Counted from the first letter of the stretch, positions 1 through 10,552 are shown. The stretch: 64,000 nt of DNA from Ceratodon purpureus (GCA_014871385.1 CM026423.1:17225690-17289689); one strand, 5' to 3'. Notes: generated from the sequence alone by a model not told the origin. Numbers and translations: made by a program.

Positions 1-1270
1 TGCACATGTTATAGGATCTGTTCAAACTAATTGTACTATATGTGTAGATTGAAGTTCATTAATGTTTTGTGGTAAATTTAATCGTTTTGAATGCAATGTA
101 TGCAATGCTTTAATTCAAGGTTTCCATAATTTCTCAGCTGATGTTAGAGTTACAAAAAATGTTGGTGGGCCAAGTTGTCTAATCATAGCAAATAGGTTTT
201 TCCTTAGTCCTTCGAAATAATCAGGAGAAGTACGTAGAGCTTGTAAATCACGATAGCCTGTATGTGACTTAAAAATCTGATCTAGATTTGGTTGCTCTCT
301 AACTTGAGAAGCTTTTAATGTCCTAGCATTTAGTTTTCCTTTTCAAATTCTTATAGATGCTGATTGTTTGATTTTTTGAATACATACTTTGGCTGCTTTG
401 AAGAATAAATTTGGAATATTCGTAGAAAAGTCGATAGACTTGTGTAATAATTCCCATTGCAAAATTTGTTGATATGTCAAGTTTTCGTATATAGTTGGAT
501 TTCTAGGATGACCAAAGAATAGTGTGGGAAAGTTGAGTTCTTCTAAATTTTTATCTTTAAATAACCCTAATGGATGGTAGTCTTTACCAAGAGCCACAGA
601 GTATACAATATTTTCATAATCAGATATTTTGGGTGCATCTGAAAAATTATGTATCATTGTGTCTGTTTCTACACCTTATAGGTTTTCATGATCTGAATCA
701 TCAGATGTTGATGTATCATCATCTGAGCCATTAAATGTTGTTGAATCATTTTGAACTTGATCAATTTGTGATTGTGTATGCATAGAAAATAATCCTTTTG
801 AATCTCGGCGTATTGTAATATTTAATTCTTTATATAAAGGAATATTTAGTAAGTCATTTAGTGCAAACATTATGAAGTTTGGACGAACGTTTCCAGACAT
901 ATATGGTGATTTGTATTCAAGACGTCGCTTTAAGAAAACACCAATAGTAGAATCATCTTGAGGTAGGCGTGGTAAAATTGATTGGGTTTCATTAACATTG
1001 GCTGGAACATTGATTACATTGCCATGCATTTTATATTGACCATAACCATGAATCTTATAAATTTGAGCAAAAGCCAAACGAGGAGAAATTAATCGTTCTT
1101 CTAATTGAGTCAATTTTTGTACTGATGGAATGATTTGGTTTCTTGATATTGAGTTTGGTACTTGATAGACAAATTTTCTCTTATTGTTGAAACTACTTAA
1201 ACAATTTGAACAAATGAATAATTTGATGTCATTGTTTTCTTTGATCTTTACATGGCTACATAATATTTAA
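1..1270 (-). pseudogene. Helitron replicase-helicase, central part (interrupted and decayed)
   Basis: Read on the minus strand, this is the middle of a Helitron protein. It holds a second Cys pair (FICSNC), the block LEERLISPRLAFAQI with GQYKMHGNVINVPANV (the DUF6570-like region), a segment with FPTLFFG, and near the window edge the Helitron_like_N block with LFAMIRQLG and LVRTDPITCA. It continues beyond position 1. The reading frame carries a TAA at 676-678, a TGA at 343-345 and a frameshift near 1250-1262, so this copy looks dead. It is the downstream continuation of the OTU-containing part at 61818-63540; a 60.5 kb element separates the two. Family assignment is by motif recognition; the claim that both parts are one copy is inference from complementary content and shared orientation. 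Confidence 0.85.
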
Positions 1271-1283
1271 CTATTTCTGGACT
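1267..1283 (+). repeat. Left end of the 60.5 kb element: TTAA target plus 13 bp TIR
   Basis: TTAA (1267-1270) is followed by CTATTTCTGGACT (1271-1283). The reverse complement occurs at 61801-61813, followed by TTAA at 61814-61817. A second inverted pair, TTTCTGGAC (1274-1282) with GTCCAGAAA (1310-1318), can form a subterminal hairpin. The right end has the analogous pair TTCTGGACT/AGTCCAGAA. The pre-insertion site in the Helitron would be the palindrome ATATTTAAATAT centred on TTAA. Confidence 0.85.
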
Positions 1284-1379
1284 ATTCATTGAGTTATGGA
1301 CTGTAGATCGTCCAGAAAAAGCCAAGGAAAATGAAAGGGGCTTAGTAAAACCATGCCCTACTGTTATGAATAGTGTATT

Positions 1380-1640
1380 ATTTGAATGATTGGATCAGGA
1401 GATCTTCCGATATAGAGTTGTTCCAAGACGAGGGAAATGTGTGGACTAAATAATGTTTAAACATTGTATGATTTGTAAGTCCATGGATCAGGAGATCTTC
1501 CGATATAGTGCCGTTCCGGAAGAACAAATGTATGGACAAAGTAATGTAATGAATAATGTGTGTTTTGCAAAACCATGGATCAGGAGATTTCCCGTTATAG
1601 GTGTCTTCCGGAAGAACAACATCCATCTCACAATTGCACG
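1380..1640 (+). repeat. Left subterminal tandem repeats, about 92 bp, three copies
   Basis: Three diverged copies start near 1388, 1481 and 1573. Each contains ATGGATCAGGAGATCTTCCGAT or a variant. Two also contain TTCCGGAAGAAC and the outer ones ATGTGTGGAC-like words. The core ATCAGGAGATCTTCCGAT is a degenerate relative of the 20 bp palindrome found across the rest of this element. Subterminal repeats of this sort commonly serve as transposase binding sites; that role is inferred here. The stretch 1640-1855 shows nothing further. Confidence 0.6.
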
Positions 1641-1855
1641 AGTGAAATGGTATGGACAAACTAAGTAATATAACATTACAGATAATACACATAGACCGAT
1701 GATGGGAAAATAGTCATTTACATTACAAAAACGGGTTACATAAATATGAGGTATTGTCATGAAAGTCATTCGAATGAACGGTGCCATATTATTACCACTA
1801 ATACATTGTAGTACATAGGGACACGGGATTGTAAGCAACTCACTGTATGTACTGT

Positions 1856-2458
1856 CTATTGTTCTACTCTACTGGTGTACCATTGCCTAAGTGATCTCCT
1901 ACACAATTCCCCATCCATGGGAGTTTTCTGAAGGAACTCAGTAACGGAGTCATAATGAACCAAATCCATAATGAATGGAAGTAAGGCTGTGCCGACGTCT
2001 GGTATGACGTTTCGCGGATTAGGTAGGTGCATTTCACCCTTCCAAGGAGTCGGGAAATAGCAGGAATGATTTCCATTCATTACATTCTTCCATTCACAGT
2101 CATCTACCATGAGAACTTTACCCGGTTTGCAAAACCTGCGAGTTTTTTTATCCATACGAAGTCGTTGCAGGAACTTCTGGAAGAATGGATAAGGCTTCTG
2201 TCGAACACACTTGTCTTGACCATACACAAAAATTAACTGCAATCTAAGCTCCAGTGGAAGCAGATGCGCTAAGACAAGGTCCAAGCGGGATGGGGGCATA
2301 CATGACCATATTCCAACATGGAAGTCTTCAAGAAGCTTTCGAAAGAACGGTCAAATTCCAGGACGGCAAATGACATTCCCTAAGTCCAGCAACGGCGGGC
2401 TGAATCCTTTATAATCCTCGAAGCACAGGACGCCATTAACCGAGAGAACTATCGCCTT
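1856..2458 (-). pseudogene. Second FCP1-like (HAD) phosphatase copy, inactivated
   Basis: A minus-strand exon opens after a splice acceptor (TGTGCAG at about 2459-2465). It encodes a shorter relative of the HAD/FCP1-like protein next door. The phosphatase signature block reads IVLSVNGVL where the neighbour has VVLDLNGVL, so the nucleophile Asp is Ser. Later blocks WSCMPPSR and VLMVDDCEWKN match FWTSIAPRN and VLLVDDSPQKN of the neighbour. An in-frame TGA at 2351-2353 (probably from CGA) breaks it. Loss of the catalytic Asp and the stop both argue for a dead gene. The relation to the neighbour is read directly; any former function follows the HAD family. Confidence 0.7.
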
Positions 2459-2508
2459 CTGCACAGTTGAAATAAAAACATCAGGACATTTCTACATCTG
2501 AGACTAAA

Positions 2509-2578
2509 CATCGAGGGATCTCCCGATGTTTGCAAATGACGAATTCGCTAACATAGTTCATCGGGGGATATCTCGATG
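2509..2578. repeat. Two 20 bp palindromes (TTAA-element family)
   Basis: CATCGAGGGATCTCCCGATG lies at 2509-2528 and CATCGGGGGATATCTCGATG at 2559-2578. Both belong to the family whose consensus resembles CATCGGGAGATCCCCCGATG, found only in this layer of the window. Confidence 0.9.
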
Positions 2579-2765
2579 GCGCCTCCCAACGCCATGGCAC
2601 ACAGAGGTGGTCAGACCATGTCTTGAAAGAGTATTACCACAGCAAAGCGATTTTAAAACAAAACAAATTCAAAGTTCCAGAACTCCATTGCGTTCAGTAA
2701 GACAAATGCAAATTTTCAGGAACTCGGTTAGTTTCATTCTGCTATCAAACATGAGGGAGCTACAG

Positions 2766-2980
2766 CTTCATTACATGGTCATGTGAGAGAATGTATGTGT
2801 TGACAATGAAGAACTCTGAATAAAATGAGTGTTCCATAATCCAAAGTCATTTGCACTAAACTACAATCTTCGCTTCATTACATGGTCATGTGAGAGAATG
2901 TATGTATTGACAATAAAGAACTGTGAATAAAATGAGTGTTCCAAAATCCAGAGTCATTTGTACTAAGCTACACCGCCCTC
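2766..2980 (+). repeat. Two-copy tandem repeat, about 107 bp
   Basis: The copies start at about 2766 and 2873 with CTTCATTACATGGTCATGTG and contain GAATAAAATGAGTGTTCC. They are about 90 percent alike. The second copy runs into the stop codon of the FCP1-like gene (2968-2970), so the duplicated unit is that gene's 3' flank. Confidence 0.8.
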
Positions 2981-5283
2981 AATATCTTCAGTGCCAAGTC
3001 CGACGACCGGTCCATGGGGAACTGACCAAACGGAAGCGGGGCCCGTTTTACATACTCTGGGACAGCTTTCCCTGAGCTGAATAGACCCTCCAGCCACGGT
3101 TTCAGTGTCATCGTAAGAAACCTATCACCACCATCTCCGGACCAGGTTGGGGGGTGGACAGCGTTATGAGGGTCGTTGAGAAGGTTCTTCTGTGGACTAT
3201 CATCCACTAGTAGGACTTTCTCAACGGACTCCAATACCAGCAACTTAGCAAAGACACGGAGATCCTTTAGAAAGAACGGCTTGTCTGGTTTTGACGACTC
3301 CACGTATGACGAACGTGTGCATTCGTTCTGGCTAAGAACCTGCACATCTGGCAGCTGTAAGGAGGTGCCCTGAAGAACAACAGGAAGAGTTTCAGGTATA
3401 TTCCTAGGCGCGATGCTGGTCCAAAAGGCTACCGTTGCCTGAGTATGAAGCCAGTTCAGGAATTCCTGGCATCCAGGTCTGATCATTATAGGGCGCTTTT
3501 TTCCCTTGACAAAAATCCCACGGTGAACGAGAACCCCGTTTAAGTCTAGTACAACCAAATACCTTCGACCGGGTACCTTTCCGATCACCTTTGCTGGAAC
3601 GGAGGATGGGAGAGGGGGCCCTGGAAAATGCAACAAAAAAAAGTCTCATCAGAATTCAGCATCGGGAGATCCCTCGATAAAGATGTCCACTGTAAACAGG
3701 TGTGATCAACATTCAGCATCGGGAGATCCCTCGATATAGATGTCCACTGTAAACAGGTGTGATCAACATTCAGCATCGGGAGATCCCTCGATATAGATGT
3801 CCACTGAAAGAATGTCATAGTAGATCCAAGCATCGGGAGATCCCTCGATGCACATGTTTACTGAATTCCTCAAGCATCTACAGGAGACCCTACACGTTCT
3901 ACATATGTCCAATCTGAGGACATTAGAACTATCAGTCCTACAATTAGAGTCCGACTAGATACCTTTCACACTGTCGTCCAAATTCGGATCTTCGGCTTCC
4001 GATGAAATGCCAACCGTTTTAGACGTCGGAATCTGGTAAAGGTTTTTTTTCAAAGTCATTAGTAAATGGGATTTTATCATTATAGTCCTTGTAAACGAAC
4101 TTGTGAGCCTGTCTAACTGCTTCAAGATGCTTAGCCTTGCGAGAGGGTGGGGTGTAATTCCCTCGCTGGGATATGTGATCCCTTACCTGTTCGTCCAGAC
4201 TAGCACGAGCTCCTGCTGGAGTGCTTTTTCCCTTAGGCTCTCTCTCAGCACCGGAACCTTTTCCCTTCCCCTTGACCCCCGTTCCGGTGCTAGGCCCAGA
4301 CTTACCCTTTCCTCGTGTGGCCGGGGGACCGGATGTTGTTCCCGACGGAAGTTCCGGCGGAAGGGATCGTTGCAAACGCTTCTCTAGCACAAGTGAGCGA
4401 CATTCACAATCTGTGTCCTTAGATTTCTCCACCTCGACTACATCTACCTCAGTGGATACCTCCGTAAGTGCGCCCTTCATATAAATCCTCGGTAGACTCC
4501 TCCACTTCCGCGTCGTTGTCTTTGACCTCGTCACATGCCTTCACATCGTCGCACACCGGGGCTTCCGCGTCGCACGACGTCTTCTCCGGGCTGAACGCGT
4601 CTAAATCCTTCAGAGTGTCGTCAACAACATCTTCGTTCATGTCAGGAGCCACGGGGGGAGACTGATGAGTCTCCCCGGGAGATGTAATCCGTGGGAGAAG
4701 AGGCGGGGGGCTGGATGGGAGAGGAGGCGGGGGGCTGCAAGGGATCACATAAGGTGTGACGGACAGCGAACTCTGAGGACCGCACTCCTCAGGTACGGGG
4801 GATTGGTGCACTGCCTTCTGTCATCGGGATATCTCCCGATGGTGGGATGCACGGTTCATGCTGACTATCAGCTACTCCTCCCTCCGTCTCCTGCTCTTGA
4901 AGAGGAGAAATCCTTCCCGGGTCCACAGCATCCCTATCCGTCCCCTCCGTATCCCTGTGAACTCCCGCGTCCTCCTCTCCTGCTGGTGCGGATTCATTCA
5001 TTCGCGGAACCGCAGCGAAGTTCTGGACATTAAAGTCCAAGTCATCCAGCCCGTCAGCACCCTCTCCCACGTCTTCTGCGCCACCTTCAGGTTCCGTAGT
5101 CTCAGTCTGGTGATCCACCGGTAATATCCTCATATCCAGCAGCGACCGAGCTACGTCCTTCGTGTTTCCCGACACGGTGGCAACATCGCTTCGTGGCGTC
5201 AAGGACTCCCCCACGTGAGAATCGTCAAAGGTGTGATCCCTCGACGCAGCTCCACCATAAACGCGCCCGGAGTTCAGCAGTCC
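2968..5283 (-). CDS. FCP1/NLI-type HAD phosphatase-like protein with long acidic N-terminal part; frameshifted
   Basis: The last exon (3620 down to 2968) has the FCP1 homology signature. YLVVLDLNGVLVHR is the DxDx(T/V) site with the second Asp replaced by Asn. It is followed by RPGCQEFLNWL, FWTSIA and VLLVDDSPQKN. Plant HAD relatives with D-x-N-G-L are known. An intron of about 0.3 kb (3621 to about 3965), loaded with 57 bp repeats, precedes it. The donor GTGAAAG|GTATCT and acceptor TTTTCCAG agree in phase. Upstream the frame is acidic, low-complexity and Pro-rich, starting after acceptor ATATTGCAG at about 5284. It is broken by a C5 run (4797-4801), a shift near 4480-4492 and an A8 run (4043-4050); each behaves as one extra base. 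A donor (ACCTCG|GTAGGT) just inside the end of the 5667-7452 exons matches in phase, so this may be the C-terminal part of the ParB-like gene. Confidence 0.6.
3660..3850. repeat. 57 bp tandem repeat, four copies, each with a 20 bp palindrome
   Basis: CATCGGGAGATCCCTCGAT occurs at 3660, 3717, 3774 and 3831, exactly 57 bp apart. The first three are separated by the same spacer (TAGATGTCCACTGTAAACAG type) and the last spacer has diverged. The array lies in the intron before the HAD-like exon. The strict spacing shows local tandem duplication, unlike the scattered copies elsewhere. Confidence 0.9.
4822..4841. repeat. 20 bp palindrome
   Basis: CATCGGGATATCTCCCGATG is a perfect inverted repeat. 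It lies within the reading frame of the acidic region, where it encodes PSGDIPMT. Confidence 0.85.
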
Positions 5284-5897
5284 CTGCAATATGAGCGCAG
5301 GTAACCATTAGCGGTAAGAAAAGCTGCAGTGGAGTAGAAATTGGGTTCCAGTATATGGTACAGGAATACTACAATGCCTTCGAAGTTAACCCGAGGAGCA
5401 GTGCTAAGCAAACAAAAGAGAGGTGCCTTGCTCACAAGAGTAGGGAATTTAGTCGTGAGGGGGATGTTACATGGAATGAAATAATTGGTCGGGAGAGGAA
5501 TAGCGTTTTCCAGAAATATAAATTCCTCATTTTCCATAATGGTATGCAATTTATGATGCTTACAGAATGGTACAGTTTCTTACAGAACCCCTACACGAGG
5601 ATAGTAATCATGCTAGATTTCGCCACTCGATAAAACAACATGGAATCCCAAATTAGGGAAGCCTGCCTAAGGTCGAGAACCTACCGAGGTGCAAGCCGTC
5701 TCCTCCTCGTCAGAGTTGGATTCGGAATCATCAGGCGGCGATTGCCCGCAGGCATCTTCATCAGCAGCCACACCATCTTCATTATCACCCTCTCCACCGC
5801 CTGCCTCATCATCACCATCGTCACCACCATCATTGGTTACCAATTTATCTGGGTCAACTGCGTCCTTGTAAAGTATGTCCCATATCTGCTTCGACGT

Positions 5898-5949
5898 CTT
5901 CTTCGCGTGTTCCTCATCATCGTCTTCTTCGCGTGTTCCTCATCATCGT
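5898..5949 (+). repeat. 26 bp tandem duplication inside an exon
   Basis: The unit starting CTTCTTCGCGTGTTCCTCAT is present twice back to back. Since 26 is not a multiple of three, it moves the minus-strand coding frame from the segment with EEHAKKT into a basic dead frame. The sequence after the second copy is open only in the original frame. Confidence 0.85.
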
Positions 5950-6112
5950 CACAGAAGACAACTTCGAGGACCATGGCTTCGTTTTCCTGTAGACATGCAG
6001 GCGATATGAACATGTATAAAATGCGAACAGCAGACTGTAACCAAATGTCACGTTCAATTTCATTGCGTAAGGGATCAGAGGTGCCGGGAAATGTGGACAG
6101 AAGTGCATGATT

Positions 6113-6197
6113 TATCGGGGGATCCCTCGATGATTTGAGAACCCCTTAAGCCTAGACTTTTAAGACGTTATCCGTCCATCGAGGGATCCCCCGATAA
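6113..6197. repeat. Inverted pair of 20 bp palindromes
   Basis: TATCGGGGGATCCCTCGATG (6113-6132) and CATCGAGGGATCCCCCGATA (6178-6197) are reverse complements of each other. The match extends a few bases outward (GATT/AATC), so the pair can form one long hairpin with a 45 bp loop. They lie in an intron of the ParB-like gene. Confidence 0.9.
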
Positions 6198-7452
6198 ATC
6201 TTGTATCCGTGAGGACATATCCGGAAACACTGAGGCTGAGAACAGAGAAGGACTTCTGACTTAGATTCTATATACGTGAGTGAACGAGTGCATATATCGC
6301 GAGTACTATAAGTGGAGGACATCTGCATAATAAGCCTCAAGAACAACAGTGTATTCGCACAAGTATGAACTAAAGTGGAAGCATTCGAGTCAGTGAAAGA
6401 GAAATATCTAATATGACTTCAACATTCGAAGGGTGCAGACAGAGTACTTACAAGTCCAAGGAGGGTGAAGTGAGCCCCGCCGTTGACGTTTACGAGCACC
6501 ATGTTATCTTTTAATGTGCTGCTGAAAGATAGTAGAAAGGGCGGCCACCTTAATCGTTGGTCGACCAGGTCGTCTCCATTGCTGGATGGTTTCCGTAATG
6601 TCTTTGGCCAGGTACACTGCGTCGAATGGCCTCTTGCCCGCAAAGAAATCCCCGAAGCATTCCTTCGGAGACTGCGTTGGCGAATAAGCGAAGCAGAAAA
6701 TCATGTAGACAACGTATGAAGAACCCAGCTCCGGTTCGGGAAATCCGTCCTCGCGGGAAGGGACGTAGTGGACCACATGCCAGTTCCACAACCTCCTCTT
6801 CGCTGTCCTCGTGCGCGTTTCGATGTGCAGTAGTGTCGCATGGAATCCCGCCGCATCTGTGAAGACAACTGCTCCTGAGCGAACAAAGACCTGCGTGCTG
6901 TTAAGTTCCTGCCCCAATAGAGGATCGAATATCCGAGACAGGACGTTCTCCTGTAGCACCTGAGCTTTCACTGGCATGTCAGCGATCGCATCAAACAGGA
7001 AGTACATGAATATGTGTGGTTTTGCCCCTCCTCTCCAACTATACACTTCTTCACTTCGCAAAATAACAGAAATCTCGGGCCTACTCCGGTCCGTAAGCAC
7101 GCACTTATACTTCTGATTGAACCCCTTCTGGATGTGCGATAAGTGACTTGCTTGCTCTTGTACCATGTTGTGAGCGTCCCACATCACCTTAACGAAGTCA
7201 GGCACGTCCGCAGGATCACACGTCTTGTTGAGGTTCCTGTTTCGGTCGTCCAGCCACTTCTTCCCTGCAGCCGTTGCATACGCCTTATCCAGCCAGCTCT
7301 CCAGCTCCGCCCGACCGATGTCTCTCGTATCGGCTAACTCCTCCCAGTCCGCAGCAGAATACATTATGTATGTGCTCTTACGGCTTGGAAGCTCGAAACC
7401 CATATAGTAGTTCATTAACTCGTTCTTCATACATCTGATCAGTCTTTCCCTA

Positions 7453-7479
7453 TTCCCTGCCATGGTTGTCATAATGGAC
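7453..7479 (+). repeat. hAT left end: target duplication TTCCCTGC plus 19 bp TIR
   Basis: TTCCCTGC (7453-7460) is followed by CATGGTTGTCATAATGGAC (7461-7479). The same TIR is inverted at 45073-45091, followed by TTCCCTGC (45092-45099). An 8 bp duplication is the hallmark of hAT transposons. Subterminal GTCCGTTA/GTCCGTCA words follow inside the left end and CGTCCG words inside the right end. Confidence 0.95.
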
Positions 7480-7594
7480 CGACCGTCCGTTAGTCCGTTA
7501 GTCCGTCATGGTGACAAGACAGACCCCCGTGTCCGTCACATAAGGGCGTTGACCAGTTGACTCACGGTAAGGGTAAAACGAATTTACCTAGCGC

Positions 7595-7915
7595 TGAATT
7601 AGTGCGGGCGCGAGCGCGATTACGGGCGCGAGCGGGTGGGCGCGAGCAGGACGACGGGCGCGAGCGTCCGCGCGAACGCGATGTCACGGGCGCGCGCTGG
7701 AGTGCGCGAGAGCGAGGGCGCGTGCGTCGTTCCGGCCGCGCGCGTGCGCCTGCGAACGGGCGCGAGCGTCGCTGCGGGCGCGATCCAGTCGACGGTCGCG
7801 AGCACACTTATCGGGCGCGGTCATGTGGGCGCGAGCCTGGATCGGGCGCGTGCATTTGGGCAAGTGCGCTGCATCGGGCGCCGGCGGTCGGGCGCGAGCG
7901 CTGCAGGTTAGTAGG
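7595..7915. repeat. GC-rich GGGCGCG array 1
   Basis: Irregular tandem words of GGGCGCG(A)GC type fill this stretch near the left end of the hAT element. All long open frames in it (Arg/Ala-rich) are by-products of the repeat. From 7915 to 8099 there is AT-rich sequence with no gene. Confidence 0.85.
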
Positions 7916-8099
7916 GAAAGAGCGACATCGGGCAAAATCATAAATGACAAGAGAGGGCATGTATTTCAGAAGAGGGCAATTGGGAAGTGCAATGTTTATT
8001 GAAAAGTTTTGCAAAATTGTGGCAGTAAACCACTTACAAAAAATGTCCCCTCTTATGGAGAACTGAGAATATCACATTGTTGTCACTACTTGCCTACTT

Positions 8100-9669
8100 C
8101 TAAATATGTTTGCGATAACAACACTCTGGGATTTGGAAATTGTAGGGAGGGGCTGTTAGAGTAGCGTGGACCAAACGCAAGGTGGAGCGGCTCTTGGGAT
8201 CGGGATTTGTGAGCTCCTTCAACGCCACCGCAAATCTAGCCTTCCCCGCTGTATCCTTGAAAAGGTCGAAGTCGTCCTCGTTATCCCAAATCTTATTTTG
8301 CTACCACTCCAACCGAGTACGCATCGGCAGCCTGCGTATATAGATGTCTCCTCCTTACAGTTTCATAAGAGGTCTCCGAATTTCGCTTACCATAAGTGTA
8401 CCACAACTCCGGAGCCACAAAACTACCACGTTCCTTGAAGGCTTCCGTACGCGCCTCATCACTTGGGTAACCGTACCTTGAAGGAGTTGTCTCACACACC
8501 CGACTTGCAAGGCCCCAGTCGCATACTCCAATGTAAACCTCGCTCACTTTATCCTCTGGGAAGTGAAGCAAGACATTTCCCGGGGAGATGTCATTATGCT
8601 GCAAATACCCCTTATGGACCCGGTCCATAATACAGATGAGTGCCCAAGCTAGCTTGGCCCTATGGGTGCGGAAGGCCTTAACACGGTCACGTGTTTCCAT
8701 GGGCATATCGATCTGCTTGTGGATGTTACGGTTCTGAGTACCCTCACCGATATTTGAATTGAACTTGTGCAGAAAATTCTGCAGGCAATCCCCATTCCAC
8801 CAAAGCGTGTAGGCTTCCATCGTCCAGTCATTGACCGCAAAAAACTTAATAACGCCGGGATGGTCAATTCTGCAAACCATGGCTTCTATTGATGTCTCGT
8901 GCCGCTTCTGGGTCTCGTCAGGAGCCTTGGACGTCTTCCCCGCAAAGACACAAGTCTCAGGTATGGTTTGCATGCCAACAATACGTAATTTTCGGACTTT
9001 ACCATAACCGCCTTCCTTTGTGCCTGACAGCGGAACCAACTTGACCCCTCTCGGAACTCCAACCACTGCTCCCCACAAGTACTTCTCCATTGCGCTTTTC
9101 AGTCCAGCTTCAAGCCATGGCCTCGCCCTCGTCTTATTATTCGAGAATCTCGCGCACGAATCCTGGACATATTTGAGCTTCTCTATCTCCTCCTTCTGCG
9201 CCCGCGAGTAGCCCTCCTTTGGCTTCTTGTTGACACACTCAAAGACATGCACAATGTTCGTAGTGTTTGTTGTTATTTGTTGCTCCATCCACTTAGGGAA
9301 ATGAAAGTAATGAATACAATCATTATATCTCTCGGAAAGGTCCAGCTTCTTCCACAAATACTCTTCCAAATGGGTCTTCAAGTCCTTAATTCCGGTCTCC
9401 CCCTTCTCAACGTATGTACGGGTAATCATCTCCCATTTCCGACATCCGTACCACTCCAATGCTAGCTCTCTAACGAAATCCTGGTACCGAGGAGGTGGGT
9501 AGTCCGGGTCCCTCTCACTCGCCGACTTCCGGTTCTTCTTTCCCGATGAGCTTGATGACGGGTTTGAGCCTGTAACGGTCGGTGCTGTGGAGGTTGCCAT
9601 CACATCCTCTACAGGAGCATCAAGATCTACGTAGGCAGGGCGTTTCCCGGATCCGCGAGAGACCGACAT
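8100..9669 (-). CDS. Protein kinase-like protein (FunK1-like active-site loop), frameshifted near the C-terminus
   Basis: The start is taken at ATG 9667-9669, giving about 522 residues once one extra base is allowed for. Residues 1-215 are Ser-rich and then helical, with no domain I know. A Gly loop (GGYGKV) is near 220. The catalytic loop LQHNDISPGNVLL is near 350, with the H-x-D-x4-N pattern. CDWG replaces DFG near 385, APELWY is near 415, and a C-lobe block LTNPDPKSR follows. 'DISPGN' resembles the FunK1-type kinases described in fungi and some other eukaryotes. The frame is broken at an A4 run (8296-8299) that would be A3 in the intact frame; open coding continues to TAG at 8100-8102. Its promoter has a TATA-like TAAAAG at about 9847-9853 and GC array 2 just upstream. 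Kinase fold is a confident call; substrate is unknown. Confidence 0.8.
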
Positions 9670-9846
9670 AGTTGGAATAATGAACTGGACACACAATAAA
9701 AAAAAAACCAAAAGATCCCCCCCACCCAATCTGGTTGCTCCCACTTCCTGCAGTTCCAAGCAGAGCACGTGGAGTCACGGGCTAGGACAAGGAGCCACCT
9801 GGAAGAGGAGACTTTGAAAAGTAGAAAATAAGGGTTAAGGGGCGCC

Positions 9847-9853
9847 TTTTATG
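9847..9853 (-). promoter_or_regulatory. TATA box of the kinase gene
   Basis: On the minus strand GCATAAAAGGCG lies about 180 bp before the ATG. GC array 2 begins immediately upstream. The same order (GC array, TATA, leader, ATG) recurs at three other genes of this element. Confidence 0.6.
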
Positions 9854-9854
9854 C

Positions 9855-10215
9855 TCCCCTCGGCTGTTCGCGCCCGTAAGCGCGTACACGCGCGCGCACA
9901 GGGCCTCCACACGCGCCCGTCTGCACGCGCCCGTCCACCGCGTTCGCGCGGGGGACTGCCCGCGCCCGTGCCCGCGTGTGCGCGCCCGTGCCCACGTGCG
10001 CGCCCGTCAGCCCACATGATACATCGGGCGCGCCCGACGCCGCAGGCGCCCGTGCCCGCGTGCTCGCGCCCGTACCCCCTGCGCGCGCCGGTTATCTGTA
10101 CGCGCGAGCACGCTGTACGCGCCCGTGACCGTGCACGCGCCTGTCCCCGCGCACGCGCCCGACACCGTGCACTCGCCCGCCTTCCTGTACGCGCCCGTCC
10201 CAGTGCACGCGCCCG
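9855..10215. repeat. GC-rich array 2 (opposite orientation)
   Basis: CGCGCCCGT words, the reverse of the other arrays, fill the region between the kinase promoter and the 3' flank of the hAT transposase gene. From 10216 to 10552 there is AT-rich sequence and an A-run with no gene. Confidence 0.85.
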
Positions 10216-10552
10216 GATAGGCAGCGTTACATACACTGTACAAGTTCGGTTACGGTATACTCGTATATTGAACAGAATACCAAAAAAATTCACTGCGAAA
10301 TTACTCAATGGAGATATATTAACCGCATTTAGCGCACAAAAATTAATACAGAGCACAACCATACAATTCCTTCGAGTGTGAGATAATGAACTAGGTTGAC
10401 TCTAAGTAACAGTATAAGCCTACGTAATAAGAAGGTGCTACCAAAAAAAAAAAAAAAACATTAAGAATAACGTAGTATTTTTTTGGTTTTTAGCCGGTAG
10501 ATTGTATGTTTAGATTTACTGCTACTTCATGCGCTAAAAAGGTGACCACAGT

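Larger units (their letters stand above)
5667..7452 (-). pseudogene. 3' half of the ParB-like gene (cut by the hAT element)
   Basis: On the minus strand, the exon from 7452 to the donor at 6451/6450 (CTT|GTAAGT) encodes a soluble protein segment with GNRERLIRC and MKNELMNYYMGFELPSRKS. A +1 A in the A4 run at 6509-6512 breaks the frame before DNMVLVNVNGGAHFTLLGL. A further exon (from about 6034, acceptor TTACAG) encodes AVRILYMFISPACLQENEA and then an acidic Asp/Glu/Gly-rich tail ending with TAG at 5667-5669. A 26 bp tandem duplication (5898-5949) shifts the frame inside that exon. No methionine start belongs here: the frame runs straight from the other half at 45092-48025 once the hAT element and one TTCCCTGC copy are removed. 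I do not recognise a domain in this half. Confidence 0.75.

Noticed and set aside
5640..6110. Plus-strand protein of 156 residues
   Set aside because: It is the shadow of the acidic minus-strand exon; the minus frame has fitting splice sites.
7557..7950. Arg/Ala-rich proteins in GC-rich arrays (also at 9835, 14119, 14903, 39447 and 43461)
   Set aside because: Every frame is open on both strands because the GGGCGCG repeat lacks stops; composition follows the repeat, with no start context or homology.
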